Shown: in pieces, positions 37,334-48,366 of the stretch
Position numbering within the stretch: the first letter of the stretch is position 1
How the letters are laid out: every line of letters begins with the position of its first letter
NCBI RefSeq assembly: GCF_001482385.1
Contig: NZ_CP013611.1
Coordinates: 4,409,501-4,473,500, forward strand
DNA from: Pseudoalteromonas rubra
Lineage (GTDB): Bacteria > Pseudomonadota > Gammaproteobacteria > Enterobacterales > Alteromonadaceae
Reading direction: 5' to 3'
Length of the DNA: 64,000 nucleotides
Notes under the pieces: model-generated
Databases searched by the model: none
What the model saw: the letters and a program-made list of their open reading frames with translations, nothing else
What the model was told of the DNA's origin: nothing
Position numbers and translations under genes: made by a program

Positions 37334-37852
37334 GTGAAAAACCTTTTTAAAACTTCGGCCATGGCGCTGATGGCTACACTCATGATGGGTGCTTCTGCGT
37401 CTGCGTTTGCACACAAAGTTGGCCTGGTTGATATGCAAAACATCTACTCAAAATTGCCGCAAATGGCCAAGATTGAGCAAACTTTGCAATCTGAATTCGC
37501 AGAGCGTCGCCAAGAATTAGAAAAACTACAAGGTGACATCCGTTTCGAAGCCGAGAAGTTCAAGCGTGAAAGCGCAACAATGAGTGAAGATCAGCAAGTT
37601 GCATTGCGTGAAAAAATTCAGGGCATGCAGCAAGAACTTGCTACAAAAGGTCGTCCACTTGAGCAAGAAATCAAAGTGCGTCAAAACCAGGAGCTGGCAA
37701 AAGTACAGAAACTGATCGTTGATGCGATTGAAGAAGTTGCCAAAAAAGGAAAATACGACGAAGTTCGCGTAAAAGATACGACAATTTACTTTAACCCTGA
37801 TAAAGTTTCTGACCTGTCGGATAAAATTGTTGAAGTAGTCAGTAAAAAGTAA
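37334..37852 (+). CDS. skp: Skp/OmpH periplasmic chaperone
   Basis: A 172-aa protein with a cleavable signal peptide (about residues 1-26, ending SASAFA) and a long charged coiled-coil region (residues ~45-130), the tentacles of the trimeric Skp. It holds unfolded outer-membrane proteins on their way to BamA. A GTG start at 37334 follows TAAGGAG. The last base of its stop region overlaps the lpxD start (TAATG). Confidence 0.95.
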   Translation: MKNLFKTSAMALMATLMMGASASAFAHKVGLVDMQNIYSKLPQMAKIEQTLQSEFAERRQELEKLQGDIRFEAEKFKRESATMSEDQQVALREKIQGMQQELATKGRPLEQEIKVRQNQELAKVQKLIVDAIEEVAKKGKYDEVRVKDTTIYFNPDKVSDLSDKIVEVVSKK

Positions 37853-38892
37853 TGACCAAACACTACACTTTGTCGCAGTTGGCTGACGCTGTGGGCGCCG
37901 AATTACAAGGCGATCCGGCTCAGTCAATTGAGAAAATTGCCACCTTGCTTAGTGCGGGTGGTCAGGACATCGCGTTCCTGGCAAATAAAAAGTACCGTAG
38001 CCAGCTTGCATCAACGCAAGCGGGTGCCGTGATCCTGGCACCTTCTGAGGCTGAACACTTTTCTGGCAATAAGCTAGTCTGTGACAACCCTTATGTTGCT
38101 TACGCTAAACTTGCGCAATACATGGATACCACACCTGACTCAGCTCAGGCGATCCACGAGCGCGCCTCAGTCCATGAGTCAGTGAAGCTTGGCAGCAATG
38201 TCAGTATCGGTGCCAATGCTGTGATAGAGGCGGGCGTTGAGCTGGGTGATGACGTACAGATTGGCCCTGGTTGTTTTGTTGGAAAACATACGCGCATTGG
38301 CGCAAAAACTAAGCTGTGGGCAAATGTCACGATTTATCATGAAGTCGTGATTGGAGAATCCTGTTTATTCCAGTCTGGTGCTGTGATCGGCAGTGATGGC
38401 TTTGGTTATGCCAACGAAGGTGGAGAATGGGTTAAAATTCCTCAGCTTGGCAGCGTCATTATCGGTAACCGCGTAGAAGTCGGGGCGAGCACGACGATAG
38501 ACCGTGGTGCGTTAGACGACACAGTGATCCATGATAACGTGATTTTGGATAACCAAATTCAGATCGCACACAATGTTGAAATTGGCTACGGTACGGCGAT
38601 TGCTGGCTGTAGTGTTATGGCCGGTAGCGTGAAAATCGGCAAATATTGCCAGATTGGCGGTATGGTGGCAGTCAATGGACACAATGAAGTGTGTGACGGA
38701 GTCGTCATTACGGGGATGAGCATGGTGACAAAAGGGATCTCCGAGCCGGGGATTTACTCATCAGGTATGCCTCACACCACCAATAAAGAGTGGCGTAAGA
38801 ACATTGCTCACCTACGAAACCTTTCGGATTTTAAAGCGCGACTAAAAGCGCTGGAAAGCCTCACAGAACAGCTTAAACATACTGATAACTAA
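37852..38892 (+). CDS. lpxD: LpxD, UDP-3-O-(3-hydroxyacyl)glucosamine N-acyltransferase
   Basis: A 346-aa hexapeptide-repeat acyltransferase; E. coli LpxD is 341 aa. A uridine-binding N-terminal domain is followed by a left-handed beta-helix ([20 protein letters not shown], residues ~118-137) and the catalytic His region [20 protein letters not shown]-terminal helix ends the protein. It catalyses the third step of lipid A synthesis. It overlaps skp by one base and precedes fabZ. Confidence 0.98.
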   Translation: MTKHYTLSQLADAVGAELQGDPAQSIEKIATLLSAGGQDIAFLANKKYRSQLASTQAGAVILAPSEAEHFSGNKLVCDNPYVAYAKLAQYMDTTPDSAQAIHERASVHESVKLGSNVSIGANAVIEAGVELGDDVQIGPGCFVGKHTRIGAKTKLWANVTIYHEVVIGESCLFQSGAVIGSDGFGYANEGGEWVKIPQLGSVIIGNRVEVGASTTIDRGALDDTVIHDNVILDNQIQIAHNVEIGYGTAIAGCSVMAGSVKIGKYCQIGGMVAVNGHNEVCDGVVITGMSMVTKGISEPGIYSSGMPHTTNKEWRKNIAHLRNLSDFKARLKALESLTEQLKHTDN

Positions 38893-38903
38893 AGGATGTT
38901 ATT

Positions 38904-39356
38904 TTGGCCAACGAATTAAATAGCTTCGATATTCAAGAAATCCTCAAGCTACTGCCGCATCGTTACCCGATGTTGCTGGTAGACAAGGTCATTGATCATA
39001 AACCTGGCGAATACTTACATGCAGTTAAGAATGTAACTGCAAACGAGCCTATTTTTACAGGCCACTTCCCTGATCAACCTATTTTTCCTGGTGTGATGAT
39101 TTTAGAAGCGCTGGCTCAGGCAACAGGCCTGCTGGGTTTCAAGACCGTAGAGAATCGCGGTGATAATGAACTATACTTGTTTGCAGCGATTGATAATGCG
39201 CGTTTTAAGCAACCTGTTGTGCCTGGTGACACCATGCATTTACACGTTGAATTTGTTAAAGAGCGCCGTAATATCTGGAAATTTTCTGGTGTTGCAAAAG
39301 TCGACGGTAAAGTCGTCTGCAGCGCTGAAATAATGTGTGCAAGAAGAGAGTTTTAA
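38904..39356 (+). CDS. fabZ: FabZ, 3-hydroxyacyl-ACP dehydratase
   Basis: A 150-aa hot-dog-fold enzyme. Catalytic His is in [14 protein letters not shown], and the [21 protein letters not shown] motif carries the catalytic Glu. It dehydrates 3-hydroxyacyl-ACP, competing with LpxA for its substrate, so its place inside the lpx cluster makes sense. It uses a TTG start at 38904 behind AAAGGATG. The lpxA gene starts three bases after its stop. Confidence 0.97.
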   Translation: MANELNSFDIQEILKLLPHRYPMLLVDKVIDHKPGEYLHAVKNVTANEPIFTGHFPDQPIFPGVMILEALAQATGLLGFKTVENRGDNELYLFAAIDNARFKQPVVPGDTMHLHVEFVKERRNIWKFSGVAKVDGKVVCSAEIMCARREF

Positions 39357-39358
39357 GC

Positions 39359-40129
39359 GTGATCCATCCTACTGCAATTATTGAGTCAGGTGCTCAGCTG
39401 GGCGACAACGTATCGGTTGGACCTTATAGCTATATCGGTAATGATGTTGTTATCGGAGACAATTGTAAAATTGAATCTCACGTGGTGATCAAAGGACCCA
39501 GCGTGATTGGTTCCGGGAACCATATTTTTCAGTTCGCATCAGTGGGCGAAGCCTGCCAAGATAAAAAGTACAAGGATGAACCAACCAAGCTCGTGATTGG
39601 TGACAACAATATTATCCGTGAGTGTGCCACTATCCACCGTGGCACCATTCAGGATAAAGGGATTACCGAGATAGGCAGCAATAACCTGTTTATGGCATAT
39701 ACCCATGTCGCGCACGATGCCATCATAGGTAACAACGTGATTTTTGCTAACAATGCAAGTGTTGCAGGGCACGTTCACGTCGGCGACTTTGTGATTTTGG
39801 CAGGTAATTCTGGTGTGCATCAGTTCTGCAAAATTGGCGCACATGCCTTTGTTGGCATGTACAGCGGCGTGAATCAGGATGTGCCACCATTCGTAACAAC
39901 GACCGGTACACCCGCACGACCAGCGGCAATTAACTCAGAAGGGTTAAAACGCCGTGGCTATGAGTCAGATGAGATTATGGCTATTCGTCGTGCTTACAAG
40001 ACTTTATTTCGTAAAGGCCTTAAGCTGGACGAAGCACTGGAAGTCATGCGCGAAGATGCGGCAAAATTTGCTGGCGTACAGCAAATGATCGACTTTATTG
40101 CGACTTCTGAAAGAGGATTGGTACGTTAA
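39359..40129 (+). CDS. lpxA: LpxA, UDP-N-acetylglucosamine acyltransferase
   Basis: A 256-aa hexapeptide acyltransferase that starts lipid A synthesis. It begins MIHPTAIIESGAQLGDNVSV and carries the catalytic His in THVAHDAIIGNN near residue 122. A GTG start at 39359 is chosen because it begins the conserved IHPTA, immediately after the fabZ stop; a longer frame would overlap fabZ by 22 bases. A C-terminal helical domain is present. Confidence 0.97.
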   Translation: MIHPTAIIESGAQLGDNVSVGPYSYIGNDVVIGDNCKIESHVVIKGPSVIGSGNHIFQFASVGEACQDKKYKDEPTKLVIGDNNIIRECATIHRGTIQDKGITEIGSNNLFMAYTHVAHDAIIGNNVIFANNASVAGHVHVGDFVILAGNSGVHQFCKIGAHAFVGMYSGVNQDVPPFVTTTGTPARPAAINSEGLKRRGYESDEIMAIRRAYKTLFRKGLKLDEALEVMREDAAKFAGVQQMIDFIATSERGLVR

Positions 40130-40183
40130 ATTTATATAACGGTCGATAACCTTTCTACATCGCATATCTGTATCTGATATACT

Positions 40184-40213
40184 AACGCCATACAGCCTGT
40201 ATGGCGTTTTTTT
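40184..40213 (+). terminator. Terminator between lpxA and lpxB
   Basis: AACGCCATACA and TGTATGGCGTT form an 11-base perfect stem with a three-base loop, followed by seven T. lpxB, 17 bp further on, therefore probably needs its own promoter or readthrough. Confidence 0.93.
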
Positions 40214-40229
40214 ATTCTAAAAGAATCAC

Positions 40230-41384
40230 ATGGCCAACGAAAAAGAAATTACGATAGGGATTGTTGCCGGCGAGCTGTCTGGTGACATCTTAGGTGCTGG
40301 TCTGATCCATGCACTGCGTGAACACTACCCTAATGCACGGTTTATCGGGATAGCCGGTCCAAAAATGCTTGATGCCGGGTGCGAAACCTTATTCGATATG
40401 GAAGAGCTGGCCGTGATGGGCCTGGTGGAAGTCCTGGGGCGTTTGCCACGATTACTGAAAATACGTAAACAACTGGTCGAACACTTCATTGCGCAAAAGC
40501 CGGATATTTACATTGGTATTGATGCGCCAGACTTTAACCTACGCGTGGAAAAGCCACTCAAAGCAGCCGGGATTAAAACCGTTCAATACGTCAGCCCTTC
40601 AGTGTGGGCATGGCGGCAAAAGCGAATTTTTAAAATCGCAGAGGCGACCAACCTGGTGCTGTCTCTTTTGCCATTTGAAAAAGCATTCTACGACAAGCAT
40701 GAAGTGCCGTGTACCTTTGTAGGACATACGCTGGCAGATGAGATCCCGTTGGATGTGGATGTCGCAGCTGCGCGTGCGCAGTTGGGGTTAAAGGAGTCTG
40801 ATACAGTGCTGGCCCTGTTGCCTGGTAGCCGTGGTTCCGAAGTAAGCCAGCTAAGTGAAACCTATTTACTCACAGCCAAAGCGCTGGCAGACAAAATCCC
40901 CAACCTGAAAATTCTAGTGCCCCTGGTGAACGAAAAGCGCAAGGCACAGTTTCAGGCTATCAAAGCGCAGGTGGCTCCAGAGCTGAGAACCATTCTGCTG
41001 GATGGTCAGTCATCGTTAGCAATGACGGCGGCCACTGCGGTGTTACTGGCGTCTGGTACAGCGACACTCGAAGCCATGCTATACAAAAAGCCAATGGTGG
41101 TTGGCTACAAACTCAAGCCAATGAGTTACTGGATATTTAATACCTTTTTTACGTTCAACATTAAGCACTTTTCTTTGCCAAACTTGCTGGCAGATGAAGC
41201 TTTGGTTGAAGAGTTTTTACAGCAGGATTGTAATCCAGATGCACTCACAGACGCCTTGCTACCTCTGCTGAGAGGCGATAACTCAGCCCTGATCCAAAGA
41301 TTTTATGATATTCACCAGAATATACGCCGCGACGCCAGTAAACAGGCTGCGCAGGCAGTAGTGGAGTTAATGAATGCAAATTGA
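40230..41384 (+). CDS. lpxB: LpxB, lipid A disaccharide synthase
   Basis: A 384-aa GT-B glycosyltransferase (family 19) joining UDP-diacylglucosamine and lipid X. Motifs are [17 protein letters not shown] at the N-terminus, [20 protein letters not shown], the [13 protein letters not shown] segment and [13 protein letters not shown]. Length matches E. coli (382). Its 3' end overlaps rnhB by 11 bases, so the two are coupled. Confidence 0.98.
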   Translation: MANEKEITIGIVAGELSGDILGAGLIHALREHYPNARFIGIAGPKMLDAGCETLFDMEELAVMGLVEVLGRLPRLLKIRKQLVEHFIAQKPDIYIGIDAPDFNLRVEKPLKAAGIKTVQYVSPSVWAWRQKRIFKIAEATNLVLSLLPFEKAFYDKHEVPCTFVGHTLADEIPLDVDVAAARAQLGLKESDTVLALLPGSRGSEVSQLSETYLLTAKALADKIPNLKILVPLVNEKRKAQFQAIKAQVAPELRTILLDGQSSLAMTAATAVLLASGTATLEAMLYKKPMVVGYKLKPMSYWIFNTFFTFNIKHFSLPNLLADEALVEEFLQQDCNPDALTDALLPLLRGDNSALIQRFYDIHQNIRRDASKQAAQAVVELMNAN

Positions 41385-41967
41385 ACGTCCTGATGTGCAG
41401 TATATTGCAGGCGTAGATGAAGTAGGCCGTGGTCCTCTGGTAGGAGACGTGGTAACAGCAGCCGTGATTTTAGATCCGGCCAACCCGATAGCCGGGCTGG
41501 CAGATTCCAAGAAACTCACCGAAAAAAAACGCCTGCTACTGGCTGAAGAGATTAAGCAAAAAGCGCTGTGCTATCACGTTGCACGGGCCACCGTCAGTGA
41601 AATTGATGAACTGAATATCCTGCATGCCACTATGCTGGCTATGACGCGTGCTGTTGAAGGCCTGGCTGTTAAAGCACAGTTTGTGTTTGTCGATGGCAAC
41701 CGTTTGCCTGAACTGAGCGTCCCTGCGCAGGCCGTGGTCAAAGGAGACAGCCTGGTTGCAGAGATCAGTGCTGCGTCTATACTGGCCAAAGTAACGCGCG
41801 ATCAGGAAATGCTCGACCTGGACAAAGAGTACCCTCAGTATGGTTTTGCTGCACACAAAGGCTATCCGACCAAAGCCCATTTTGCGGCGCTGAGTGAGTT
41901 TGGTGCAACACCGCATCACAGAACCAGCTTTAAACCTGTACAGCGCATTCTGGCGGAGAAGCAGTAG
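41374..41967 (+). CDS. rnhB: Ribonuclease HII
   Basis: A 197-aa RNase H-fold enzyme that nicks RNA-DNA hybrids and single ribonucleotides in DNA. The catalytic DEDD set is visible: [15 protein letters not shown] (Asp and Glu near residue 17), FVDGNRLP and [12 protein letters not shown]. Between lpxB and dnaE, as in E. coli. It overlaps lpxB by 11 bases and ends two bases before dnaE. Confidence 0.98.
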   Translation: MQIERPDVQYIAGVDEVGRGPLVGDVVTAAVILDPANPIAGLADSKKLTEKKRLLLAEEIKQKALCYHVARATVSEIDELNILHATMLAMTRAVEGLAVKAQFVFVDGNRLPELSVPAQAVVKGDSLVAEISAASILAKVTRDQEMLDLDKEYPQYGFAAHKGYPTKAHFAALSEFGATPHHRTSFKPVQRILAEKQ

Positions 41968-41969
41968 TT

Positions 41970-44900
41970 ATGGCAGCACCTGAGTTTGTTCATTTAAGAG
42001 TACACAGCGACTTTTCTATGGTTGACGGGCTGGCTAAAACTAAGCCCATTGTGGCGCGTGCCGCTGAGCTGGGTATGCCAGCCTTTGCGATTACCGACCA
42101 GATGAACTTGTGCGGCCTGGTCCGCTTTTACGGTACTGCACATGGTGCGGGTATTAAGCCGCTGGTTGGTGCGGATTTTTGGCTGAAGAGCGACCAGTTT
42201 CCTGATGAGCCGAGCCGCATCGTGGTGTTGGCAAAAAATAATGAAGGCTACAAGAACCTTACTTTACTGATCTCCGAAGCTTATTTACGCGGGCATGTAT
42301 TTCATCGACCCGTTATTGATAAGGCGTGGCTTGCCAAATACAAAGAAGGTCTGATCTTACTCTCAGGTGCCAAAGATGGCGATGTCGGTAAAGCCCTGCT
42401 CAAGGGTAACCCGCAGTTGGTTGCCGATACGGTTGAATTTTACGAGACCCATTTCGCCGATCATTATTACCTTGAACTACACCGTACCGGCCGTGAGCAG
42501 GAAGAAGAATATTTGCATGCCGCAGTCGCGTTGGCCACACAAAGAGGCTTACCTGTCGTTGCAACCAACGAAGTGGTATTCTTGCATGAACAGGACTTTG
42601 AGCCACATGAAATTCGTGTAGCCATCCACGACGGCTATACACTGGAAGATAAAAACCGACCCAGACGTTTCTCCAAAGAGCAGTATCTGAAAACCCCTGA
42701 GCAAATGCAGGAATTATTCAGTGATATTCCGGAGGCGTTGCAAAATACCGTTGAGATAGCCAAGCGCTGTAATGTCACGGTGCAGCTGGGGACCTACTTC
42801 CTGCCTGATTACCCAACTGGTGAGTTAAAGATTGAAGACTTCCTGGTCAAGGTATCCCGTGATGGCCTGGAAGAGCGACTGTTATTCTTATTCCCGGATG
42901 ACGCGGATCGCGCCGAAAAGCGTATCCCTTATGATGAACGTCTGCAAATTGAACTCGACGTAATCAACCAGATGGGATTCCCGGGCTACTTCCTGATAGT
43001 AATGGAGTTCATTCAATGGAGTAAGGATAATGATATTCCGGTTGGACCAGGGCGGGGTTCCGGTGCGGGTTCTTTGGTTGCTTATGCATTAAAGATCACC
43101 GATCTGGACCCACTTGAATTCGACCTGCTATTCGAACGTTTCCTTAACCCTGAGCGTGTCTCGATGCCCGACTTCGACGTCGACTTCTGTATGGACCGAC
43201 GGGATGAAGTAATCGACCACGTATCTAAACTGTATGGTCGTCAGGCGGTATCTCAGATCATCACCTTTGGTACGATGGCGGCTAAGGCGGTTATCCGGGA
43301 TGTAGGCCGGGTACTTGGGCACCCTTACGGCTTTGTTGACCGAATTTCTAAGCTGGTCCCTGGTGACCCGGGTATGACACTGGCCAAGGCGTTTGAGGTT
43401 GAGCCTCGACTGCCTGAAGTGTATGACGGCGATGAGGAAGTCCGAGAGCTGATCGACAAGTGTCGTATTCTTGAAGGCTGTACCCGTAACGCCGGTAAGC
43501 ACGCGGGGGGCGTGGTTATCTCGCCTACCAGCATTACCGACTTCGCTGCATTGTATTGTGATGAAGAAGGTAAATTCCCGGTCACTCAGTTTGATAAAAA
43601 CGACGTTGAAACGGCTGGTCTGGTTAAGTTCGACTTCCTGGGTTTGCGTACTTTAACCATTTTACAGTGGGCGTTGGACATGACCAACGAGCGACTGGCG
43701 CGCGAAGGCATTGAGCCGGTAGATATTGCGGCCATCCCACTGGATGATCCGGCCAGTTTTGAAGTATTACTCAGAGCCGAAACCACCGCGGTATTCCAGC
43801 TGGAATCACGGGGGATGAAAGATCTGATCCGTCGTCTGAAGCCGGACTGCTTCGAAGATATGATCGCACTGGTTGCTTTGTTCCGTCCAGGTCCGCTGCA
43901 ATCGGGGATGGTAGATAACTTCATTGACCGTAAGCATGGTCGCGAAGACATCTCATATCCGGATGCGCAATACCAGCACGAGAGCCTGCAACCCATCCTG
44001 GAGCCGACCTACGGGATCATCCTATATCAGGAACAGGTAATGCAGATTGCCCAGGTCCTGGCGGGATACAGCCTGGGTGGCGCGGACTTGCTTCGTCGAG
44101 CCATGGGTAAGAAAAAGCCCGAGGAAATGGCGAAGCAGCGAACAACCTTCGAAGACGGTGCGAAAGACAACGGAGTTGACGGCGAACTTGCAATGAAGAT
44201 CTTCGATCTTGTAGAGAAGTTCGCGGGTTACGGCTTCAACAAATCTCACTCTGCTGCTTATGCACTGGTGTCATATCAGACGCTGTGGATGAAGACCCAT
44301 TATCCGGCCGAGTTTATGGCTGCGGTAATGTCGGCGGATATGGATAACACCGACAAGATCGTGACCCTGGTCGATGAATGCGAAAACATGAAGTTGACGC
44401 TGCTCCCACCAGACGTCAATGCGGGTGTCTACAAGTTTGCTGTAAACCGTCAGGGTGAGATAGTTTACGGTATCGGTGCCATCAAAGGGGTGGGTGAAGG
44501 CCCGGTAGAAGCCATCCTGGAAGCCCGGGAGCAGGGCGGCCCGTTTAAAGACTTATTTGATTTCTGTGCCCGGGTTGACCTGAAACGCCTCAACCGCAGG
44601 GTCATTGAAAAACTGATCTACGCAGGCGCGCTCGACCAGCTGGGACCAGAAAAAACGCAGCCAGGTCGTGCCACTTTGCTTGCGAGTCTCAAAGATGCCA
44701 TGAAGTCAGCCGAGCAGCATCACAAGGCCGAGTCACTGGGGCAGAGTGATTTGTTCGGTCTGCTGGCCGTTGAACCCGACGAGGTGGAACAAGCGTTTGT
44801 TAAAGCCATTGGGCTGTCAGACGATGAATGGTTGCAAGGTGAAAAAGACACTTTAGGCTTGTATCTGACAGGTCACCCGATCAATCAATACAGAAAAGAG

Positions 44901-45461
44901 TTAAAAAATTACACTTCTGGTCGTCTAGTAGAATTACAGCCGACGAATCGCGATGTGCAATCGACGGCTGCCGGACTGGTTATCAATGCAAGGGTGCTGA
45001 TCAATAAGAAAGGCAAACGCTGGGGTCTGATAACTTTAGATGACAAGAGCGCACGAATTGATGTACGCTTATTCCCTGAACAGTTTGAAATGTACCAAGA
45101 TATGCTGCAAATGAACCAAATCTTGGTAATATCCGGACAGGTCAGCTTTGATAACTTCTCCGGCGGCATTACAATGACCGCCAGAGAAGTCTGTACCATA
45201 GCTCAGGCCCGCGAAAAGCGGATCAGTGCGATAAAAATGACATTGAATATGGTGCAAATAGACGCGAATTTCATAGATAATCTGAAAAAAGTACTGGAAC
45301 CGTATAAATTCGGAACGTGTCCGGTAAAAATCCAATATCAGCGCCCAGACGCGATAGCGGAAGTGACATTAGGTATGCAATGGTGTGTGACGCCCAGTGA
45401 TGATCTCCTCAGACGATTATCCAAGATGGCGGCGCAGGAAATAGAACTAGAATTTAATTAA
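41970..45461 (+). CDS. dnaE: DNA polymerase III alpha subunit
   Basis: An 1163-aa C-family polymerase, three residues longer than E. coli DnaE. An N-terminal PHP domain ([16 protein letters not shown]), palm with the catalytic pair in PDFDVDF at residues 401-406, the fingers and tandem HhH, an OB domain near residue 1000, and a tau-binding tail are in order. The E. coli catalytic Asp numbers (401, 403) coincide. This is the sole replicative polymerase alpha. Confidence 0.99.
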   Translation: MAAPEFVHLRVHSDFSMVDGLAKTKPIVARAAELGMPAFAITDQMNLCGLVRFYGTAHGAGIKPLVGADFWLKSDQFPDEPSRIVVLAKNNEGYKNLTLLISEAYLRGHVFHRPVIDKAWLAKYKEGLILLSGAKDGDVGKALLKGNPQLVADTVEFYETHFADHYYLELHRTGREQEEEYLHAAVALATQRGLPVVATNEVVFLHEQDFEPHEIRVAIHDGYTLEDKNRPRRFSKEQYLKTPEQMQELFSDIPEALQNTVEIAKRCNVTVQLGTYFLPDYPTGELKIEDFLVKVSRDGLEERLLFLFPDDADRAEKRIPYDERLQIELDVINQMGFPGYFLIVMEFIQWSKDNDIPVGPGRGSGAGSLVAYALKITDLDPLEFDLLFERFLNPERVSMPDFDVDFCMDRRDEVIDHVSKLYGRQAVSQIITFGTMAAKAVIRDVGRVLGHPYGFVDRISKLVPGDPGMTLAKAFEVEPRLPEVYDGDEEVRELIDKCRILEGCTRNAGKHAGGVVISPTSITDFAALYCDEEGKFPVTQFDKNDVETAGLVKFDFLGLRTLTILQWALDMTNERLAREGIEPVDIAAIPLDDPASFEVLLRAETTAVFQLESRGMKDLIRRLKPDCFEDMIALVALFRPGPLQSGMVDNFIDRKHGREDISYPDAQYQHESLQPILEPTYGIILYQEQVMQIAQVLAGYSLGGADLLRRAMGKKKPEEMAKQRTTFEDGAKDNGVDGELAMKIFDLVEKFAGYGFNKSHSAAYALVSYQTLWMKTHYPAEFMAAVMSADMDNTDKIVTLVDECENMKLTLLPPDVNAGVYKFAVNRQGEIVYGIGAIKGVGEGPVEAILEAREQGGPFKDLFDFCARVDLKRLNRRVIEKLIYAGALDQLGPEKTQPGRATLLASLKDAMKSAEQHHKAESLGQSDLFGLLAVEPDEVEQAFVKAIGLSDDEWLQGEKDTLGLYLTGHPINQYRKELKNYTSGRLVELQPTNRDVQSTAAGLVINARVLINKKGKRWGLITLDDKSARIDVRLFPEQFEMYQDMLQMNQILVISGQVSFDNFSGGITMTAREVCTIAQAREKRISAIKMTLNMVQIDANFIDNLKKVLEPYKFGTCPVKIQYQRPDAIAEVTLGMQWCVTPSDDLLRRLSKMAAQEIELEFN

Positions 45462-45477
45462 ACAGGTAGTTTAGAGC

Positions 45478-46434
45478 ATGAGCCTCAATTATCTTGAATT
45501 TGAGCTTCCGATTGCAGAATTAGAAGCAAAAATCAATGAATTACAAAACGTAAGCCGCTCTGGCAGTCTTGATCTCAGCCTTGAAGAAGAGATCAGCCGC
45601 CTCAAGGAAAAAAGCGTAGAGCAAACGAAAAAGATCTTCGACAACCTGGGTGCCTGGCAGGTATCTCAGCTGGCGCGTCATCCGCTTCGTCCATATACTC
45701 GCGATTATATCGAGCGTATTTTCACTGAATTTGACGAGTTTGCGGGTGATCGTACGTTCGCAAACGATCCGGCCATTCTGGGCGGTGTAGCACGTTTTGA
45801 TGATAAGCCAGTGATGGTCATCGGTCAGCAGAAAGGCCGTGATACTGCTGAGAAAATCAAGCGTAACTTTGGTATGCCTAAGCCGGAAGGGTATCGCAAA
45901 GCATTGCGCCTGATGGAAATGGCTGAGCGTTTTAAAATGCCAATTATCACCTTCATCGACACGCCGGGTGCCTACCCGGGCGTTGGCGCTGAAGAGCGTG
46001 GTCAGAGTGAAGCAATCGCACGCAACCTGAAAGTGATGGCTGCACTGAAAGTACCGACCATTTGTACCGTAATTGGTGAGGGTGGCTCAGGTGGTGCACT
46101 GGCCATTGGTGTGGGTGACCGCGTTAACATGCTACAATACAGCACTTACTCAGTTATCTCGCCGGAAGGTTGTGCGTCTATTCTGTGGAAGAGCGCTGAA
46201 AAAGCCCCATTGGCGGCAGAAGCTATGGGTGTTTCGGCAACGCGAGTGAAAGAGCTGGATCTGATCAATACCATTATTGACGAGCCTATGGGCGGCGCAC
46301 ATCGCAACTATGATACGATGGCGAAAAACCTTAAAGCACAGCTGAAGCGTGATCTGGGTGAGCTGGAAGCGCTCAGCACAGAAGAAATGCTGGAACAACG
46401 CTACCAGCGCCTGATGTCATTTGGTTACTGCTAA
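45478..46434 (+). CDS. accA: Acetyl-CoA carboxylase carboxyltransferase, alpha subunit
   Basis: A 318-aa subunit that, with AccD, transfers carboxyl from biotin to acetyl-CoA giving malonyl-CoA. It opens [20 protein letters not shown]. The crotonase-fold core has [25 protein letters not shown] and [18 protein letters not shown], the oxyanion hole glycines. It follows dnaE by 16 bp and ends the run with a strong terminator. Confidence 0.98.
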   Translation: MSLNYLEFELPIAELEAKINELQNVSRSGSLDLSLEEEISRLKEKSVEQTKKIFDNLGAWQVSQLARHPLRPYTRDYIERIFTEFDEFAGDRTFANDPAILGGVARFDDKPVMVIGQQKGRDTAEKIKRNFGMPKPEGYRKALRLMEMAERFKMPIITFIDTPGAYPGVGAEERGQSEAIARNLKVMAALKVPTICTVIGEGGSGGALAIGVGDRVNMLQYSTYSVISPEGCASILWKSAEKAPLAAEAMGVSATRVKELDLINTIIDEPMGGAHRNYDTMAKNLKAQLKRDLGELEALSTEEMLEQRYQRLMSFGYC

Positions 46435-46457
46435 ACCAGAGCGACACAGCAAAACCG

Positions 46458-46484
46458 AAAAAAGCCGCATCGCGGCTTTTTTTG
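46458..46484 (+). terminator. Terminator after accA
   Basis: AAAAAAGCCGC and GCGGCTTTTTTT form a stem with a three-base loop followed by T7. Confidence 0.95.
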
Positions 46485-46535
46485 TGCCTGCGAAATCGGG
46501 ATAATACTGCCTAAGTACCTACAACGCCCGTGATT

Positions 46536-47891
46536 ATGACTCAGACTCCGCTTTATAAACGTTTTTCTGCCAGCTTAGACGCCTTACTGGCAAATGAGGT
46601 AGCACGTGATGAAACGCATATGGCACCACGTGGCCTCACAATCGCGCTCTCGGGTGGTGTCGATTCAATGGTACTACTGCACTTGTGTCATCACTACGTG
46701 CAAATCAATTCTCATCTGGCCCTGCAGTCAATCTATGTTGACCATGGTTTGTCGCCTAATTCTTTGCAGTGGCAGGCCTTTTGTCAGGCACAGTGTGATG
46801 CACTGGCAGTTGAGTTTACCCCCGTCTCCGTCAAGGTCTTGGCACAAAGCCGCCAAAGCCTGGAAGCTCAGGCTCGTGCAGCCCGGTATGCCGCACTGGA
46901 CAAACGGGCGAATCAAGGTAATGCACTGGTACTCGGTCAGCATGGTGACGATCAGGTTGAGACCTTTTTATTGCGTCTGAAACGGGGCTCAGGCCTGAAG
47001 GGGCTCGGTGCTATGCATGCGAGCAGCACACTGCCATCAGGGCGAGTCTGTTTAAGGCCTTTGTTGTCATCAGAGCGCGCCGACATAGAGGCGTTTGCGC
47101 AGACATTTGGCATTGCCCATATCGAAGACGAGTCAAATCTCAGTGATCGGTTTGATCGCAATTTCTTGCGTAATCAGGTACTGCCTTTGCTAAAATCCCG
47201 TTTTTCGGGGTTTATTCCCAGTGTTATGCGCACCGTTGAGCTGTTGCAGGGGCAGCAGGCCTTGCTGGACGAAATCACCCTGGCCGATCTGACGCAATGT
47301 CGCAGTGAGCAGAGTCTATGTATTAGCCGCCTTGCACAGTTTGCCCCATTACGGCAACAAAATCTGGTGCGTGCCTGGTTAGCGGAGCAGGGTGTCCAGA
47401 TGCCATCGCAGAAGCAGCTTGATCAGATCCTTAGCCAGGCACTTAACGCACGGGCTGACGCACAAATGACGGTTTCGCTGTCTGGCGGGCAGGTCCGGCG
47501 CTTCAGAGATCAATTACATTGGGTGACCGAGCAGCCGCCGCGACAAGCACAGTGTGATGTTGGCCTGACGAGGGTGGCGCTGGATGACAATACAGCCCTA
47601 AGTGTAATTGAAGGTCAGGGGGTTCGTCACCCGAGTGCGGATGAGCAAGTGTCAGTGCGGTTTAATTGCCTGAATGAAAAAGTTAAACCGCCCGGACGCA
47701 GTGGCCGTAATACGCTTAAACATTGGCTCAAAGACTATGATGTGCCCACCTGGGATCGCAGTCGCGTGCCTTTGATTTATTATAACGACGAGCTGGTGCA
47801 GGTCGTTGGGTTTTTCGTCAATGAGGCGTATGCATCGTCTCAGGGACTTAGCTGGAAGTTAGAAGATGCAAGAAACACAAAAAATCGGTGA
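46536..47891 (+). CDS. tilS: tRNA(Ile)-lysidine synthetase
   Basis: A 451-aa N-type ATP pyrophosphatase. The PP-loop SGGVDSMVLLH lies near residue 38, and GQHGDDQVETFLLRLKRGSGLKGL follows. It converts the wobble C of the AUA-reading tRNA-Ile to lysidine and is essential. ATG 46536 is preferred; a GTG six bases earlier is in frame. The C-terminal TilS domains are present (VPLIYYNDELVQVVGFFVN). Its 3' end overlaps a small membrane-protein gene by 26 bases. Confidence 0.97.
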   Translation: MTQTPLYKRFSASLDALLANEVARDETHMAPRGLTIALSGGVDSMVLLHLCHHYVQINSHLALQSIYVDHGLSPNSLQWQAFCQAQCDALAVEFTPVSVKVLAQSRQSLEAQARAARYAALDKRANQGNALVLGQHGDDQVETFLLRLKRGSGLKGLGAMHASSTLPSGRVCLRPLLSSERADIEAFAQTFGIAHIEDESNLSDRFDRNFLRNQVLPLLKSRFSGFIPSVMRTVELLQGQQALLDEITLADLTQCRSEQSLCISRLAQFAPLRQQNLVRAWLAEQGVQMPSQKQLDQILSQALNARADAQMTVSLSGGQVRRFRDQLHWVTEQPPRQAQCDVGLTRVALDDNTALSVIEGQGVRHPSADEQVSVRFNCLNEKVKPPGRSGRNTLKHWLKDYDVPTWDRSRVPLIYYNDELVQVVGFFVNEAYASSQGLSWKLEDARNTKNR

Positions 47892-48207
47892 ATCGCTGGC
47901 AAACAAGGCCATCTGGGCAGTACTGGGCTGTGGTGCCTTGTTTGTTGTTCTGGTGATGAATGGTGGTCTGAACATTGGTAATGTTGTGCTCAGTCTGAGT
48001 ATCGGCGCGCTCAGTGCGGCATTGCTGCTGGCGTACTGGCACGGTAAAGGTGGCAGCTTTTTTATCTTTGGTCTGGGTGCGCCCATGCTGGCAATCATCT
48101 TCAGTGACCTGCCGAACTTTTTATCACTGGCCTGGGTGATCAACAGCTTCTTTTGCGGCTTCTCTGTATTGTTATTGCTGTATAAATTGGTTTTGCTGCG
48201 CAACTAA
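47866..48207 (+). CDS. Small four-helix membrane protein, unknown function
   Basis: This encodes 113 residues with four hydrophobic segments (about 17-35, 38-57, 63-80, 85-108) and short polar ends. It overlaps tilS by 26 bases in another frame, and the two probably share a transcript. The opposite strand also has an open frame here, but that lacks membrane-protein logic and a plausible start. No family is recognised. Confidence 0.7.
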   Translation: MQETQKIGESLANKAIWAVLGCGALFVVLVMNGGLNIGNVVLSLSIGALSAALLLAYWHGKGGSFFIFGLGAPMLAIIFSDLPNFLSLAWVINSFFCGFSVLLLLYKLVLLRN

Positions 48208-48323
48208 AGTTACCCGCAATACACGCTAAATGTCAGGTGGAGAAATCCTTTTACTAACCTTTCGGGGTGGTGTTTGACATTGTTAGTAAGGTAATTAAGT
48301 CCCTGAAGCAGACGGGGAGAAAG

Positions 48324-48353
48324 GCCATATTGCGTTAGGGGACGCAATATGGC
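48324..48353. repeat. Perfect 12-bp inverted repeat beyond the diguanylate cyclase gene
   Basis: GCCATATTGCGT and ACGCAATATGGC flank a six-base loop, 14 bp past the stop of the minus-strand GGDEF gene. It likely acts as a terminator or 3' stabiliser, but the T run is weak on both strands. Other copies were not seen in the window. Confidence 0.6.
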
Positions 48354-48366
48354 GAGGTGGTCTGGA

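Noticed and set aside
47859..48203. 114-codon minus-strand frame opposite the small membrane gene
   Set aside because: Shadow of the plus-strand membrane protein; Ser/Asn/Pro-rich translation without helices or a start site.
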